Origin: an uncultured bacterium
Lineage (GTDB): Bacteria > Bacillota > Clostridia > Lachnospirales > Lachnospiraceae
NCBI GenBank assembly: GCA_946061355.1
Contig: CAMGRE010000074.1
Coordinates: 1-10,838 of the forward strand
Direction of reading: 5' to 3'
Length of the DNA: 10,838 nt
Of the stretch, positions 1 to 8,059 are shown one piece after another. The notes below the pieces were generated by a model. The model was not told the origin of the DNA. It was given only the letters and a program-made list of their open reading frames with translations, and ran no database searches. The number at the start of each line of letters is the position of its first letter. Position 1 is the stretch's first letter. Both the position numbers and the translations under genes were made by a program.

Positions 1-356
1 GGCACCTGCACTTTATTAAATAATATCACATTTTTAAGTTCTGTGGAATTCCCTACAACAGCTCCCTTTCCGACGATTGCGCTTCCTCTGATAAAGGCAC
101 AGTGCCTGATCTCCGCTTCCTCGTCGATGATTGCCGGCCCGCCGATATATGCGGAAGGAAATACCTTCGCCGTTTTTGCAACCCACACGTCCTCGCCCCT
201 CTTTTCAAAACGGTCCTCCGGAAGCGTATTGCCGAGTGCAATAATGAATTCCTTGATCTTCGGAAGCACCTCCCACGGATAAGTCACTCCGTCAAAAATA
301 TCTTTTGCGATCGTCTCGTTCAGATCATACAGATTTTTTACTGTCAGCTTTTCCAT
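1..356 (-). CDS. Hexapeptide-repeat (left-handed beta-helix) acyltransferase / UDP-GlcNAc pyrophosphorylase-like protein, 5' part only
   Basis: The gene starts at ATG 354-356 and runs off the left edge, leaving 118 codons. GAGGAG lies at 365-370, 8 bases before the ATG. The N-terminal part (about residues 1-50) is a helical leader containing NLYDLNETIAKDIFDG and TYPWEVLPKIKEF. From about residue 58 the protein shows the short-period pattern of a left-handed beta-helix, with runs such as AYIGGPAIIDEEAEIRHCAF and GSAIVGKGAVVGNSTELKN. Family members in Lachnospiraceae are usually annotated as UDP-N-acetylglucosamine pyrophosphorylase or sugar nucleotidyl-/acyltransferase, but the visible part holds only the beta-helix and no nucleotidyltransferase domain, so the reaction is unproven. 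Its first 32 bases overlap the 3' end of topB, which suggests translational coupling at the end of the leftward operon. Family call is good; enzymatic activity is uncertain. Confidence 0.8.
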   Translation of the reverse strand, partial: MEKLTVKNLYDLNETIAKDIFDGVTYPWEVLPKIKEFIIALGNTLPEDRFEKRGEDVWVAKTAKVFPSAYIGGPAIIDEEAEIRHCAFIRGSAIVGKGAVVGNSTELKNVILFNKVQV

Positions 357-2364
357 TTTTTCCACTCCTCTTATAATTCTGTGCAACGATATCATATCTG
401 CCAAGCAGCATGCGTCCGTTGCCGGACTGTTTGACCAGATTTGTCCTCCTAGACACAAAATCATCCAGTTTACTCATATATTCTCCGCCCGTTATCGTGC
501 CTTCCGCGACCTGCGTCAGCCCTTTTTCCCAGCTTGCGGTGAGCGCCGGATTGAGCAGCGGCCGCATGGAGTAATCCACCACCTCATAGACAAGCTCTCC
601 AAGCAGTGTTGGCGTGATAATCTGCGTCTTTTTGTTCAGTGCAAGATACTTGATATTAACAAGCTTTTTGAGGATTTCCGCTCTCGTCGCGGATGTCCCG
701 ATCCCGCTTCCTTTGATCTGGGCGCGCAATTCCTCATCCTCGATAAACTGTCCCGCATTTTCCATTGTCAGGATCAGCGTACCGGAATTGTAGCGCTTCG
801 GCGGGGAAGTTTCTCCTTCTTTTACAGTATACTCCTTTCCGCTCAAAAGTGCACCCTTCTTCAGGGAATCCAGAAGCTCCAGGAAAGAGGCATCACATCC
901 TATTTCCTCTCCCTGTGACTCCTCGGACTGCTCCTTCTTTTTGAAAAAGGAACAACGCGCCACACGCAGATACCCTTCCTCCGTCAGCACCTTGAAGTTT
1001 GAGAAAAAGCGTTCTCCTTTGACTATCGCAGTCAAAGAGATCTTCTGATAAACGGCAGCCGGATAAAAGATACTAAGGAAGCGTCTTACAATCAGTTCAT
1101 ATACATGAGCTGCTGTCGGATGCAGGCTCCTCAATGCCGAAAATCCCTGTCCTGTCGGAATAATGGCATAATGATCCGTGATCTGCTTGTCATTGACATA
1201 TCTGGTTTTTTCCAGTTTTTGATACGCACCTGTTTCCAGCACTTCCCGTGCATAATCACCTACCGGTTCATACTGACACAAACCCTTCAGATTCTTTGTG
1301 ATTTCTTTGCTCACCGCCGTGGACAACACTCTTGCGTCCGTTCTCGGATACGTCGTAAGCTTCTTCTCATAGAGCTCCTGTGCGATCCTAAGCGTCTCAT
1401 CCGGACTGATCTTAAAATATTTTGAGCAGTCATTCTGTAATTCCGCCAGATTATATAACAAAGGCGGATTCTTGATCTCTTTCTTTTTCTCCAGTTTGTC
1501 AACCACAGGCATTTCCTGCGGCTGTTCCATCAGATAAGAGATGAGTTCATCGGCACTCTCCCGTTTCTGAAAGCCGTTTTCCTTATACAGAAGCGGAGAC
1601 TGATAGTATCTGCTGCCCTCCACAGCCTTCCATTCTGCCTCAAACTCGCGCTCTCCAAGCAACATTTGGGCCGTAACACGGTAAAAAGGTGTCTTCACAA
1701 ACTCCCGGATCTCACGTTCCCTCTTTACCACAATCCCGAGCACACATGTCATAACTCGTCCCACTGAGATGACCGCCCTGTCCAATTTCAGATAATCCCT
1801 GATGGAATTGCCGTATCCGAGCGTAAGCGCTCTGGAGAAATTGATCCCCATCAAATAATCTTCCTTGGCACGCAGATACGCTGCTTCACAGAGATTGTCA
1901 TAGGCCGAGAGGTCTTTCGCCTCTCTGATTCCTCTGAGGATCTCCTCCTCCGTCTGGGAATCGATCCAGACACGTTTTCTGACCTTACCCGTGACACCCG
2001 CCTGCTGTTCCACAAGCCGGTAAATATATTCTCCTTCACGTCCGGAGTCGGTACACACATAGATGACATCTACATCCTGACGATTCAGCAGACCGCTGAC
2101 AATCTGGAACTGCTTCTTTACACCGTCAATTACCTCATACTTAAATTCTTCCGGAATAAAGGGCAGTGTATCAAAACTCCAACGCTTATATTTTTCGTCA
2201 TATTTCTCCGGATAGCTCATCGTCACCAGATGTCCCACGCACCAGGTTACCAGAGCTTCTTCCGATTCCATATAACCGTCACGATTCACCAGCCTGTACC
2301 CCAGTGCCTTTGCAAATTCTCTTGCCACACTGGGCTTTTCCGCTATAAACAAATTTTTTCCCAT
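325..2364 (-). CDS. topB: DNA topoisomerase III (type IA)
   Basis: This type IA topoisomerase relaxes negatively supercoiled DNA and decatenates through a transient 5'-phosphotyrosine. The protein has 679 residues, near the usual TopB length. The Toprim domain has the glutamate motif AEKPSVARE (E9) and CTDSGREGE (D106, E110, E112). As in other Firmicute TopB proteins, the second acidic residue of the classic DxDxE is glycine. The catalytic tyrosine is Y339 in TTYPRTD, and NDKQITDHYAIIPT (391-404) and GIGTSATRAEIL (555-564) are typical blocks. No C-terminal zinc-finger cysteines are visible. The usual VQTP strand motif reads VMTC at 204-207. ATG 2364 is preferred because GAGG lies 6 bases upstream. 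The frame can extend four codons to a TTG overlapping the upstream stop, but that start has no better site. Only 8 bases separate it from the ATPase gene, and its end overlaps the next gene by 32 bases. Confidence 0.95.
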   Translation of the reverse strand: MGKNLFIAEKPSVAREFAKALGYRLVNRDGYMESEEALVTWCVGHLVTMSYPEKYDEKYKRWSFDTLPFIPEEFKYEVIDGVKKQFQIVSGLLNRQDVDVIYVCTDSGREGEYIYRLVEQQAGVTGKVRKRVWIDSQTEEEILRGIREAKDLSAYDNLCEAAYLRAKEDYLMGINFSRALTLGYGNSIRDYLKLDRAVISVGRVMTCVLGIVVKREREIREFVKTPFYRVTAQMLLGEREFEAEWKAVEGSRYYQSPLLYKENGFQKRESADELISYLMEQPQEMPVVDKLEKKKEIKNPPLLYNLAELQNDCSKYFKISPDETLRIAQELYEKKLTTYPRTDARVLSTAVSKEITKNLKGLCQYEPVGDYAREVLETGAYQKLEKTRYVNDKQITDHYAIIPTGQGFSALRSLHPTAAHVYELIVRRFLSIFYPAAVYQKISLTAIVKGERFFSNFKVLTEEGYLRVARCSFFKKKEQSEESQGEEIGCDASFLELLDSLKKGALLSGKEYTVKEGETSPPKRYNSGTLILTMENAGQFIEDEELRAQIKGSGIGTSATRAEILKKLVNIKYLALNKKTQIITPTLLGELVYEVVDYSMRPLLNPALTASWEKGLTQVAEGTITGGEYMSKLDDFVSRRTNLVKQSGNGRMLLGRYDIVAQNYKRSGKNGKADSKKSV

Positions 2365-2370
2365 ATCTAT

Positions 2371-2374
2371 CCTC
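2371..2374 (-). promoter_or_regulatory. Ribosome binding site that decides the topB start
   Basis: GAGG on the minus strand sits 6 bases before ATG 2362-2364 and lies across the stop codon (2373-2375) of the upstream ATPase gene. This supports the ATG over the in-frame TTG at 2374-2376. It also implies that translation of topB is coupled to termination of the upstream gene. Confidence 0.6.
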
Positions 2375-3728
2375 AAAGCTGATCAATCGTAAACAGCTTC
2401 AGATCTTTTCGCCCTCTCTCTTCCGAAAACAGGTTTTCTTCAAAACCGGTGGCCGAAAATAAAATAACCTGATCGGGCTTAATCTTTGCCTGCCCGGCAC
2501 AGAACATGAGCCACTCATAATCTTCAAAGAGCATCCGGGGTTTGTCCCAGTTACACATTCCGATCAAAAAATGATTCTCAGCATCCTGCATTACGATATC
2601 AATATTACCCGCTTTTCCAACCCATTCTCCCATTTTCTCACAGGAAAAAGGAATACTGTCCATCCGACCTGCAGCCTCGCTGCACACTCTGCCGAAGCAT
2701 TCCGCGACATAAGAGGAAAATGACGGTGCTATATATCTGTCATAAAATGTGTATTCGTCCAGTTCTTCCAGACGGCTTAAATTACAGTACAAATACCGGA
2801 AATAAAATTTCACAAGATAATTCTTGATCCGGTAGATTCCCTTCTGCGCATTTTCCCGTCCCGCCGTATCATAAGAGAACACCTTCTCCACAATCTCAAG
2901 TTCCATCAGGTTCTTCAGGTAAACGCTGATCTTTGCCCTGGAAAACCCTGTATGAAGATGCAGATCATTCAACTTATATCTGCCGGAAGCAAGTGCACAC
3001 AGGATCGCATGATACACATTCGTCTCTCTCAGTTCATCCGAGACCAGTCTGAGCGCCTCCTCCCGCAGATAACTGCCCTTACGAAGGATATGGTGGCAGA
3101 TGTTCTCCCTGACGTCCAGATTTCCCTCAAAATGGCTCCAAAGCTCCGGGGCTCCACCAAGCACGGCGTATGTCTCGATCTGCTGCTTCCGGTCAGATTC
3201 CGGAAGAAAACTTGCAACATCAAAAAAACCGGGTTCCCGCATCTTGATTAAACCCGAAATCTCATAGACGGCACTGCCGATCTTACCCACCATACTGTTC
3301 TCGACCCATCCGATCGAGGTGGACGCAAGAATGATCATTACCTCCTGATTATTCCACTGATTATGACAAAAGGAAATCAGTTCACTCATAAAAGTCTCAC
3401 CTGATTTCACAATATTCTGAAATTCCTCGATGACAATGACCTTCTTATGGCTTCTCTGTTTGATCATGGACATAAAAAGTTCCGTATACGTCGGATAATC
3501 CGGAAGTTTTGCTCCATTTTCCCGAAGTTCATTTGCCCACTGAAACTGCTGCTCACGCTCCGAACATGCTCTTGCCCTGTAATAGATTCCCTGCATCTCT
3601 TCACAGAATTTGCGCAGCATGGCCGTCATCCCCATATGCTTCTGACCGTAAAACACAACGAGCTGACTGCCTTCTTTTTCATAATACTGCTTCAGATATT
3701 GAAGCTCTGTGATATCCTTTCCTGCCAT
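2373..3728 (-). CDS. Archaeal-type ATPase (ATPase_2/DUF234 family) with substituted catalytic residues
   Basis: The 451-residue protein follows the layout of PF01637 + PF03008 proteins: an N-terminal P-loop ATPase (about 5-235), a winged helix (about 238-285), and a C-terminal DUF234/PD-(D/E)xK-like part (about 298-451, from GIYRIKNYLVKFYFRYL). The Walker A position reads GQKHMGMT (28-35), where the family has G-x(4)-GKT, so the essential lysine is M34; the codon is a clear ATG at 3627-3629. Walker B reads VIVIEEFQ (97-104), with E101 where aspartate is usual. In the C-terminus NIDIV keeps D377, but the family's ECK reads M391-C392-N393. The gene is open and full length, so it looks selected rather than decaying. 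It may be a regulatory, DNA- or protein-binding relative. AGGAG lies 5 bases upstream; it follows the EAL gene by 15 bases and precedes topB by 8. Family is fairly sure; function is unknown. Confidence 0.8.
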   Translation of the reverse strand: MAGKDITELQYLKQYYEKEGSQLVVFYGQKHMGMTAMLRKFCEEMQGIYYRARACSEREQQFQWANELRENGAKLPDYPTYTELFMSMIKQRSHKKVIVIEEFQNIVKSGETFMSELISFCHNQWNNQEVMIILASTSIGWVENSMVGKIGSAVYEISGLIKMREPGFFDVASFLPESDRKQQIETYAVLGGAPELWSHFEGNLDVRENICHHILRKGSYLREEALRLVSDELRETNVYHAILCALASGRYKLNDLHLHTGFSRAKISVYLKNLMELEIVEKVFSYDTAGRENAQKGIYRIKNYLVKFYFRYLYCNLSRLEELDEYTFYDRYIAPSFSSYVAECFGRVCSEAAGRMDSIPFSCEKMGEWVGKAGNIDIVMQDAENHFLIGMCNWDKPRMLFEDYEWLMFCAGQAKIKPDQVILFSATGFEENLFSEERGRKDLKLFTIDQL

Positions 3729-3743
3729 ACTGTCTCCTGTCAG

Positions 3744-5474
3744 CTATGCGAGCACTGTCTGTTCCTTTAACAGTGCCATCATCTCCTGTTCTGAAAAAGG
3801 CTCTCCCAACAAAAAGCCCTGAATATATTCGCAACCGATCTGTTCCAGATAATCGTACTGTTCTTTTTGTTCCACTCCCTCTGCAATCGTATGATAACCA
3901 AGTTTGCTGACCATCTGAATGATTGCTTCCACCAGGATGCGGCTTGCCTTATCCTGTACCACGGTATCGACAAACGACTTATCAATCTTCACAGTATGTA
4001 CCGGCAGTCCCTTCAGATAAGAAAGGGAGGAATACCCGGTGCCAAAATCATCTATCGCAATTTTGATTCCATGACGTTTTAGAAATTTCATCTTTTGGAG
4101 GATCAGATCAAAATCTTCGATCAGCACCGTCTCCGTTATCTCAAGTTCTATCTCCTCCGGATCCACCTGATATTTTCTGAGAAGTTTCATCAGCTGGTGT
4201 ACAAATCCCTCCTGCCTGTATTGTACCGCCGACACGTTGATCGACATGATGATAGGCACTCCATACTCCTGCTTCCATTTTGCAATCGTACTGACAGCTT
4301 TCTCCAAAACCCATTTGCCAATCTCAATGATCGTGTGGTTCTTTTCCGCAATCGGAATGAACTGTGAGGGACTGATTACGTTTCCATCCTCATCCATCCA
4401 ACGGATCAACGCCTCGACGCCTCTGAGCCGCCCGGTTCCCGCCTCATATTGCGGCTGATAATATAACGCAAATTCCTTCTCGGGCACGGCATGCTTTAAC
4501 TTATGTTCTATGGCGGCATTTTCGCGGAACTCCTTGATCAAAGGCGCATCAAAATAGCGAATATTGCTCGTGCTGTCCTTTTTGGAACGGAACATAATAA
4601 TCTCTGCATAATTGATCAGTTCCAAAGCGGATGTCGACGCTTCCGGATATTCTGCCACCCCGACATTGACCTCCACCGATACCGGTCCGCTTGAGAGCAT
4701 AAAAGGTTTTTTGATCCGCTCGTGGATTGTCTGATACAGATAACTGATATTCCTTTTGCCAAAGGGATCATACACCGCCATACAATACACATCAGCATTG
4801 AAATGAGCACAGATGATGTTTTCATCCTCGGCAAATTCTGACAAATACTGTCCGAAAACCTGAATCAGCTCATCTCCGACCAGAATTCCCATGCCGTCAT
4901 TGATCTTCTTGAAATCGTTAATATCGATAAAGACGACACTCACGATCATGTTTTCTTTTTCTGCACGCTGCAGCCACTTTGTGAGCTCCTGAACAAAATA
5001 ATTCCGGTTGTAAAGGCCTGTGAGCATATCATAATAAGCCATATAGGTCAGATTGTCATTCTGCGCTTTAAACTTGGTGATATCCCTGAAACGGATCGTC
5101 TCCTCCGCAGGACTGCCATCCTGATGATAACTCATCGTGACCTCGCACTCACCCCAGAGGCTTCCGTCCTTCTTGCAAAACTCCTGTGATGTATAGGTCA
5201 GTCCTTTATTCTCCAGCCCGATCGCTTCCTTAAGCGGCTGTACATATTCTTCTTTTACCGTATCATAGATCCGGCTGATTTCTTTCTTGCTGGTCACCGG
5301 AACATCAAAAAAATGTTCCCAGTTTCCCATTGTACGAAACAGCTTATCCTGAAAAGAATAATAGAGGAAAGCATTGTTTGACGTTTCAACCAGTCTGGCA
5401 TACATATTATTTTCCTGCTTCAGCTGCTGATTCATTGCTTTGAGCAGATTCATCTGATATGCAACCTCATCCAT
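3744..5474 (-). CDS. Cyclic-di-GMP phosphodiesterase: PAS-like, degenerate GGDEF, intact EAL
   Basis: The 576-residue protein is predicted to be cytosolic, with no signal or membrane segment, and to hydrolyse c-di-GMP to pGpG. A short coiled coil (about 3-25) leads into a PAS-like sensor (about 26-135, ending ETIRFRDITKFK). A GGDEF-type domain spans about 140-308, with YYDMLTGLYNRNYF and FIDINDFKKIND. Its signature reads FNADVY (225-230) instead of GGDEF, so cyclase activity is unlikely. The EAL domain (about 320-570) keeps E354 in EALIRW, N413, E445, D475-D476 in DDFGTGYSS, K496, E532 in AEGVE and Q552 in QGFLLGEP, all the residues expected for metal binding and catalysis. It begins 39 bases after asd without a terminator between them. 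AGGAGG is at 5485-5490, 10 bases before the ATG. The PAS ligand cannot be inferred from sequence. Confidence 0.93.
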   Translation of the reverse strand: MDEVAYQMNLLKAMNQQLKQENNMYARLVETSNNAFLYYSFQDKLFRTMGNWEHFFDVPVTSKKEISRIYDTVKEEYVQPLKEAIGLENKGLTYTSQEFCKKDGSLWGECEVTMSYHQDGSPAEETIRFRDITKFKAQNDNLTYMAYYDMLTGLYNRNYFVQELTKWLQRAEKENMIVSVVFIDINDFKKINDGMGILVGDELIQVFGQYLSEFAEDENIICAHFNADVYCMAVYDPFGKRNISYLYQTIHERIKKPFMLSSGPVSVEVNVGVAEYPEASTSALELINYAEIIMFRSKKDSTSNIRYFDAPLIKEFRENAAIEHKLKHAVPEKEFALYYQPQYEAGTGRLRGVEALIRWMDEDGNVISPSQFIPIAEKNHTIIEIGKWVLEKAVSTIAKWKQEYGVPIIMSINVSAVQYRQEGFVHQLMKLLRKYQVDPEEIELEITETVLIEDFDLILQKMKFLKRHGIKIAIDDFGTGYSSLSYLKGLPVHTVKIDKSFVDTVVQDKASRILVEAIIQMVSKLGYHTIAEGVEQKEQYDYLEQIGCEYIQGFLLGEPFSEQEMMALLKEQTVLA

Positions 5475-5513
5475 TCGCTGCTTTCCTCCTTTGACTTCTT
5501 TGTCTTTATCGTA

Positions 5514-6599
5514 TTATTTTTGGGTGATATAACCCTTTGCCTTCAACAACTCGGCACAAAGTACGGCGCCTCCGGCAGCGCCTCTGACCGTATTGTGGGA
5601 AAGCCCCACAAATTTCCAGTCATAGATACTGTCCTCACGGATACGGCCTACGGATATCCCCATGCCTCTCTCAAAATCGACATCCAGCGTCACCTGCGGC
5701 CTGTTATCCTCCTCAAGATACTGAATAAACTGCTTCGGCGCACTCGGCAGTCCCAGTTCCTGCGGGATTCCCTTAAATTCCACAAGTTTTTGAATCAGCT
5801 GCTCCTTTGTCGGGTTCTTTCTGAACTTCACAAACACCGCTGCTGTATGACCGTTCAGGATCGGTACACGGATACACTGGCAGGTGATTGCCGGACTCTC
5901 CGCCGGTACGATCACGCCGTCCTCGATATGTCCCCAGATTCGCAACGGCTCTTTCTCTGATTTCTCCTCTTCCCCACCAATGTAAGGAATGATATTTCCA
6001 ACCATCTCAGGCCAGTCTTTAAATGTCTTGCCGGCTCCGGAAATTGCCTGGTAAGTCGTTGCAACCACCTCATACGGTTCAAATTCCTTCCATGCCGTGA
6101 GCACAGGTGCATAACTCTGGATCGAGCAGTTTGGCTTTACCGCAACAAATCCTCTCGTAGTGCCAAGTCTTTTCCTCTGATACTCAATGACTTCCATATG
6201 CTCCGGATTGATCTCCGGAATGATCATCGGTACATCCGGTGTCCAGCGGTGGGCGCTGTTATTGGATACGACAGGCGTTTCCGTCTTGGCGTACTCTTCC
6301 TCGATCTTTTTGATCTCATCCTTTGTCATATCAACTGCGCTGAATACAAAGTCAACCTGGGACGCGACTTTCTCCACCTCGTTTACGTTCATGACTACGA
6401 TTTTTTTGACAGCCTCGGGCATCGGCGTATCCATTTTCCATCTGCCGCCTACTGCCTCCTCATATGTCTTTCCGGCCGATCTCGGGCTCGCCGCAATGGT
6501 CGTCACCTCGAACCACGGATGGTTTTCCAGCAGAGAAATAAATCTCTGACCCACCATACCTGTTCCGCCTAAAATACCTACTTTCAGTTTTTCACTCAT
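5514..6599 (-). CDS. asd: Aspartate-semialdehyde dehydrogenase, archaeal/fungal-type
   Basis: The enzyme reduces aspartyl-4-phosphate to aspartate semialdehyde with NADPH, the branch point to lysine/diaminopimelate, threonine and methionine. The 361 residues show the Rossmann start GILGGTGMVGQRF (8-20), SNNSAHRW (112-119), the catalytic cysteine C158 in VKPNCSIQSY, AISGAGKTF (185-193), and RVPILNGH (244-251), which carries the substrate-binding Arg and acid/base His. The length and KPNCSIQ context match the archaeal/fungal subfamily rather than the E. coli type. ATG 6597-6599 is chosen because the protein then begins just before the Rossmann strand and GAGGAG is at 6610-6615. A longer frame to 6656 would overlap the end of argH and add a non-homologous basic leader. 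A tiny ATG-AAA-AAA-TGA lies at 6596-6607, its stop overlapping the asd start. argH ends 37 bases upstream, so co-transcription is likely. Confidence 0.95.
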   Translation of the reverse strand: MSEKLKVGILGGTGMVGQRFISLLENHPWFEVTTIAASPRSAGKTYEEAVGGRWKMDTPMPEAVKKIVVMNVNEVEKVASQVDFVFSAVDMTKDEIKKIEEEYAKTETPVVSNNSAHRWTPDVPMIIPEINPEHMEVIEYQRKRLGTTRGFVAVKPNCSIQSYAPVLTAWKEFEPYEVVATTYQAISGAGKTFKDWPEMVGNIIPYIGGEEEKSEKEPLRIWGHIEDGVIVPAESPAITCQCIRVPILNGHTAAVFVKFRKNPTKEQLIQKLVEFKGIPQELGLPSAPKQFIQYLEEDNRPQVTLDVDFERGMGISVGRIREDSIYDWKFVGLSHNTVRGAAGGAVLCAELLKAKGYITQK

Positions 6600-6609
6600 T
6601 TTTTCATTT

Positions 6610-6615
6610 CTCCTC
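6610..6615 (-). promoter_or_regulatory. Ribosome binding site of asd
   Basis: GAGGAG on the minus strand, 10 bases before ATG 6597-6599. It supports the shorter asd start over the in-frame upstream ATG at 6654-6656, which lies inside argH. Confidence 0.6.
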
Positions 6616-6636
6616 TTTCCACATTTTTCCACTTTT

Positions 6637-8022
6637 TTATATTGAAAGCTTTCCAAGAAAGCTTTTATTGAGCCCGATCACCTTCCGCATAGATTCCTGC
6701 CCGGGCGCTCCGACGGTGAGGCGTTTCTCAACGCATGTCTTTAAGCTGATCGCATCATACACATCCTGCTCAAACACCGGACAGATGTTCTTAAGCTCAT
6801 CAAGGGACAGTTCATCAATGCTGCACCCCTTATCGATACAGTACAGGACAAGCTTTCCGATAATGCTGTGCGCATCACGGAACGGAACCCCCCTGTTTAC
6901 CAGATAATCTGCCGCATCCGTTGCATTGGTGAAACCGTTCATTGCGCTCTTTGCCATCACATCCTTACGGAACTTCATGGTCTTTAACATTCCTTCAAAC
7001 AGCGCAAGACAGCCTTTGACCGTATCGATAGCATCAAAGGTAAGCTCCTTGTCCTCCTGCATATCTTTATTGTAGGCAAGCGGAATTCCCTTCATCGTAG
7101 TGAGCAGGGACATCAGTGCACCGTATACCCTGCCGGTCTTTCCCCGTACAAGCTCTGCAATATCCGGATTCTTCTTCTGGGGCATAATGCTGCTCCCGGT
7201 AGAATATGCGTCATCAATCTCGACGAAACGGTACTCATTACTGTTCCAGATAATGATCTCCTCACTAAACCGGCTCAGATGCATCATGATCGTTGCGGCC
7301 ACCGCCAGATATTCGATCAGATAATCTCTGTCCGACACGGAATCCATACTGTTTAATGTCGGCCCCTCAAATCCAAGCAATGAGGCAGTATAACCGCGAT
7401 CAAGCGGGTAGGTCGTCCCTGCCAGGGCTCCCGCTCCCAACGGACAGAAATTCATTCTCTTATAGATATCCTGCATACGCAGCAGGTCTCTCTTAAACAT
7501 CTCAAAATATGCGCCGAGATGGTGGGCCAGTGTAACCGGCTGAGCTTTCTGCAGATGAGTAAATCCCGGCATATATGTGTCGATATGCTCTTCCATCATC
7601 GCAAGCAGTGTATTTAACAGTTCTTTCAGGAGTTCTTCCGTATGCACGATCTCCTGCCTGGTATACAGTCTCATGTCGAGCGCCACCTGATCGTTACGAC
7701 TCCTGCCTGTGTGAAGCTTCTTGCCGGCTTCTCCGATCCGGTTGATCAGATTTGCCTCCACAAAGCTGTGGATGTCCTCATATTCTTCCGTGATCTGTAA
7801 TACGCCGTTATCAACATCTTCCCTGATACCGGTAAGGCCTTTTACAATATCGTCCTTCTCCTGCTCTGTTAGAATTCCTTGTTTCTCCAGCATCACAACA
7901 TGTGCAATACTACCTTCAATATCCTGGTGAAAAAATCTCTGATCAAAAGAAATGGATGCATTGAATTGATAAACCAGCTTGTCCGTCTCTTTGGTAAAAC
8001 GTCCGCCCCAAAGCTGTGCCAT
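6637..8022 (-). CDS. argH: Argininosuccinate lyase
   Basis: The enzyme cleaves argininosuccinate into arginine and fumarate, the last step of arginine synthesis, in the cytosol as a homotetramer. The 461 residues match the family length. Typical blocks are LWGGRF (4-9), TGRSRNDQVALD (105-116), FTHLQKAQP (154-162, with the catalytic-region Thr155-His156) and the fumarase/lyase signature GSSIMPQKKNPD (276-287), which contains the catalytic serine loop. ATG 8020-8022 begins at the conserved MAQLWGGRF and has GGAGG 7 bases upstream (8030-8034). The open frame continues to 8133 but crosses the promoter and has no family similarity. No argG is next to it, so the rest of the arginine pathway must lie elsewhere. 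It heads the leftward gene cluster. No convincing ArgR box or attenuator was seen in the short leader. Confidence 0.97.
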   Translation of the reverse strand: MAQLWGGRFTKETDKLVYQFNASISFDQRFFHQDIEGSIAHVVMLEKQGILTEQEKDDIVKGLTGIREDVDNGVLQITEEYEDIHSFVEANLINRIGEAGKKLHTGRSRNDQVALDMRLYTRQEIVHTEELLKELLNTLLAMMEEHIDTYMPGFTHLQKAQPVTLAHHLGAYFEMFKRDLLRMQDIYKRMNFCPLGAGALAGTTYPLDRGYTASLLGFEGPTLNSMDSVSDRDYLIEYLAVAATIMMHLSRFSEEIIIWNSNEYRFVEIDDAYSTGSSIMPQKKNPDIAELVRGKTGRVYGALMSLLTTMKGIPLAYNKDMQEDKELTFDAIDTVKGCLALFEGMLKTMKFRKDVMAKSAMNGFTNATDAADYLVNRGVPFRDAHSIIGKLVLYCIDKGCSIDELSLDELKNICPVFEQDVYDAISLKTCVEKRLTVGAPGQESMRKVIGLNKSFLGKLSI

Positions 8023-8029
8023 AATAGAA

Positions 8030-8034
8030 CCTCC
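8030..8034 (-). promoter_or_regulatory. Ribosome binding site of argH
   Basis: GGAGG on the minus strand, 7 bases before ATG 8020-8022. It fixes the argH start at the conserved N-terminus. Confidence 0.65.
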
Positions 8035-8059
8035 GACCTTTGTTAAACTTGCATTTAAA

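Noticed and set aside
102..434. 110-codon plus-strand open frame over the acyltransferase/topB junction
   Set aside because: It is antisense to two recognisable genes, with no domain and no ribosome binding site.
6596..6607. Mini open frame Met-Lys-Lys-stop whose stop overlaps the asd start
   Set aside because: Its ATG lies only 2 bases after GAGGAG, too close for efficient initiation, and such tiny frames arise easily in A-rich leaders.
6600..6656. N-terminal extension of Asd by 19 codons
   Set aside because: It would start inside argH, has no ribosome binding site, and adds a basic sequence not found before the Rossmann motif in this family.
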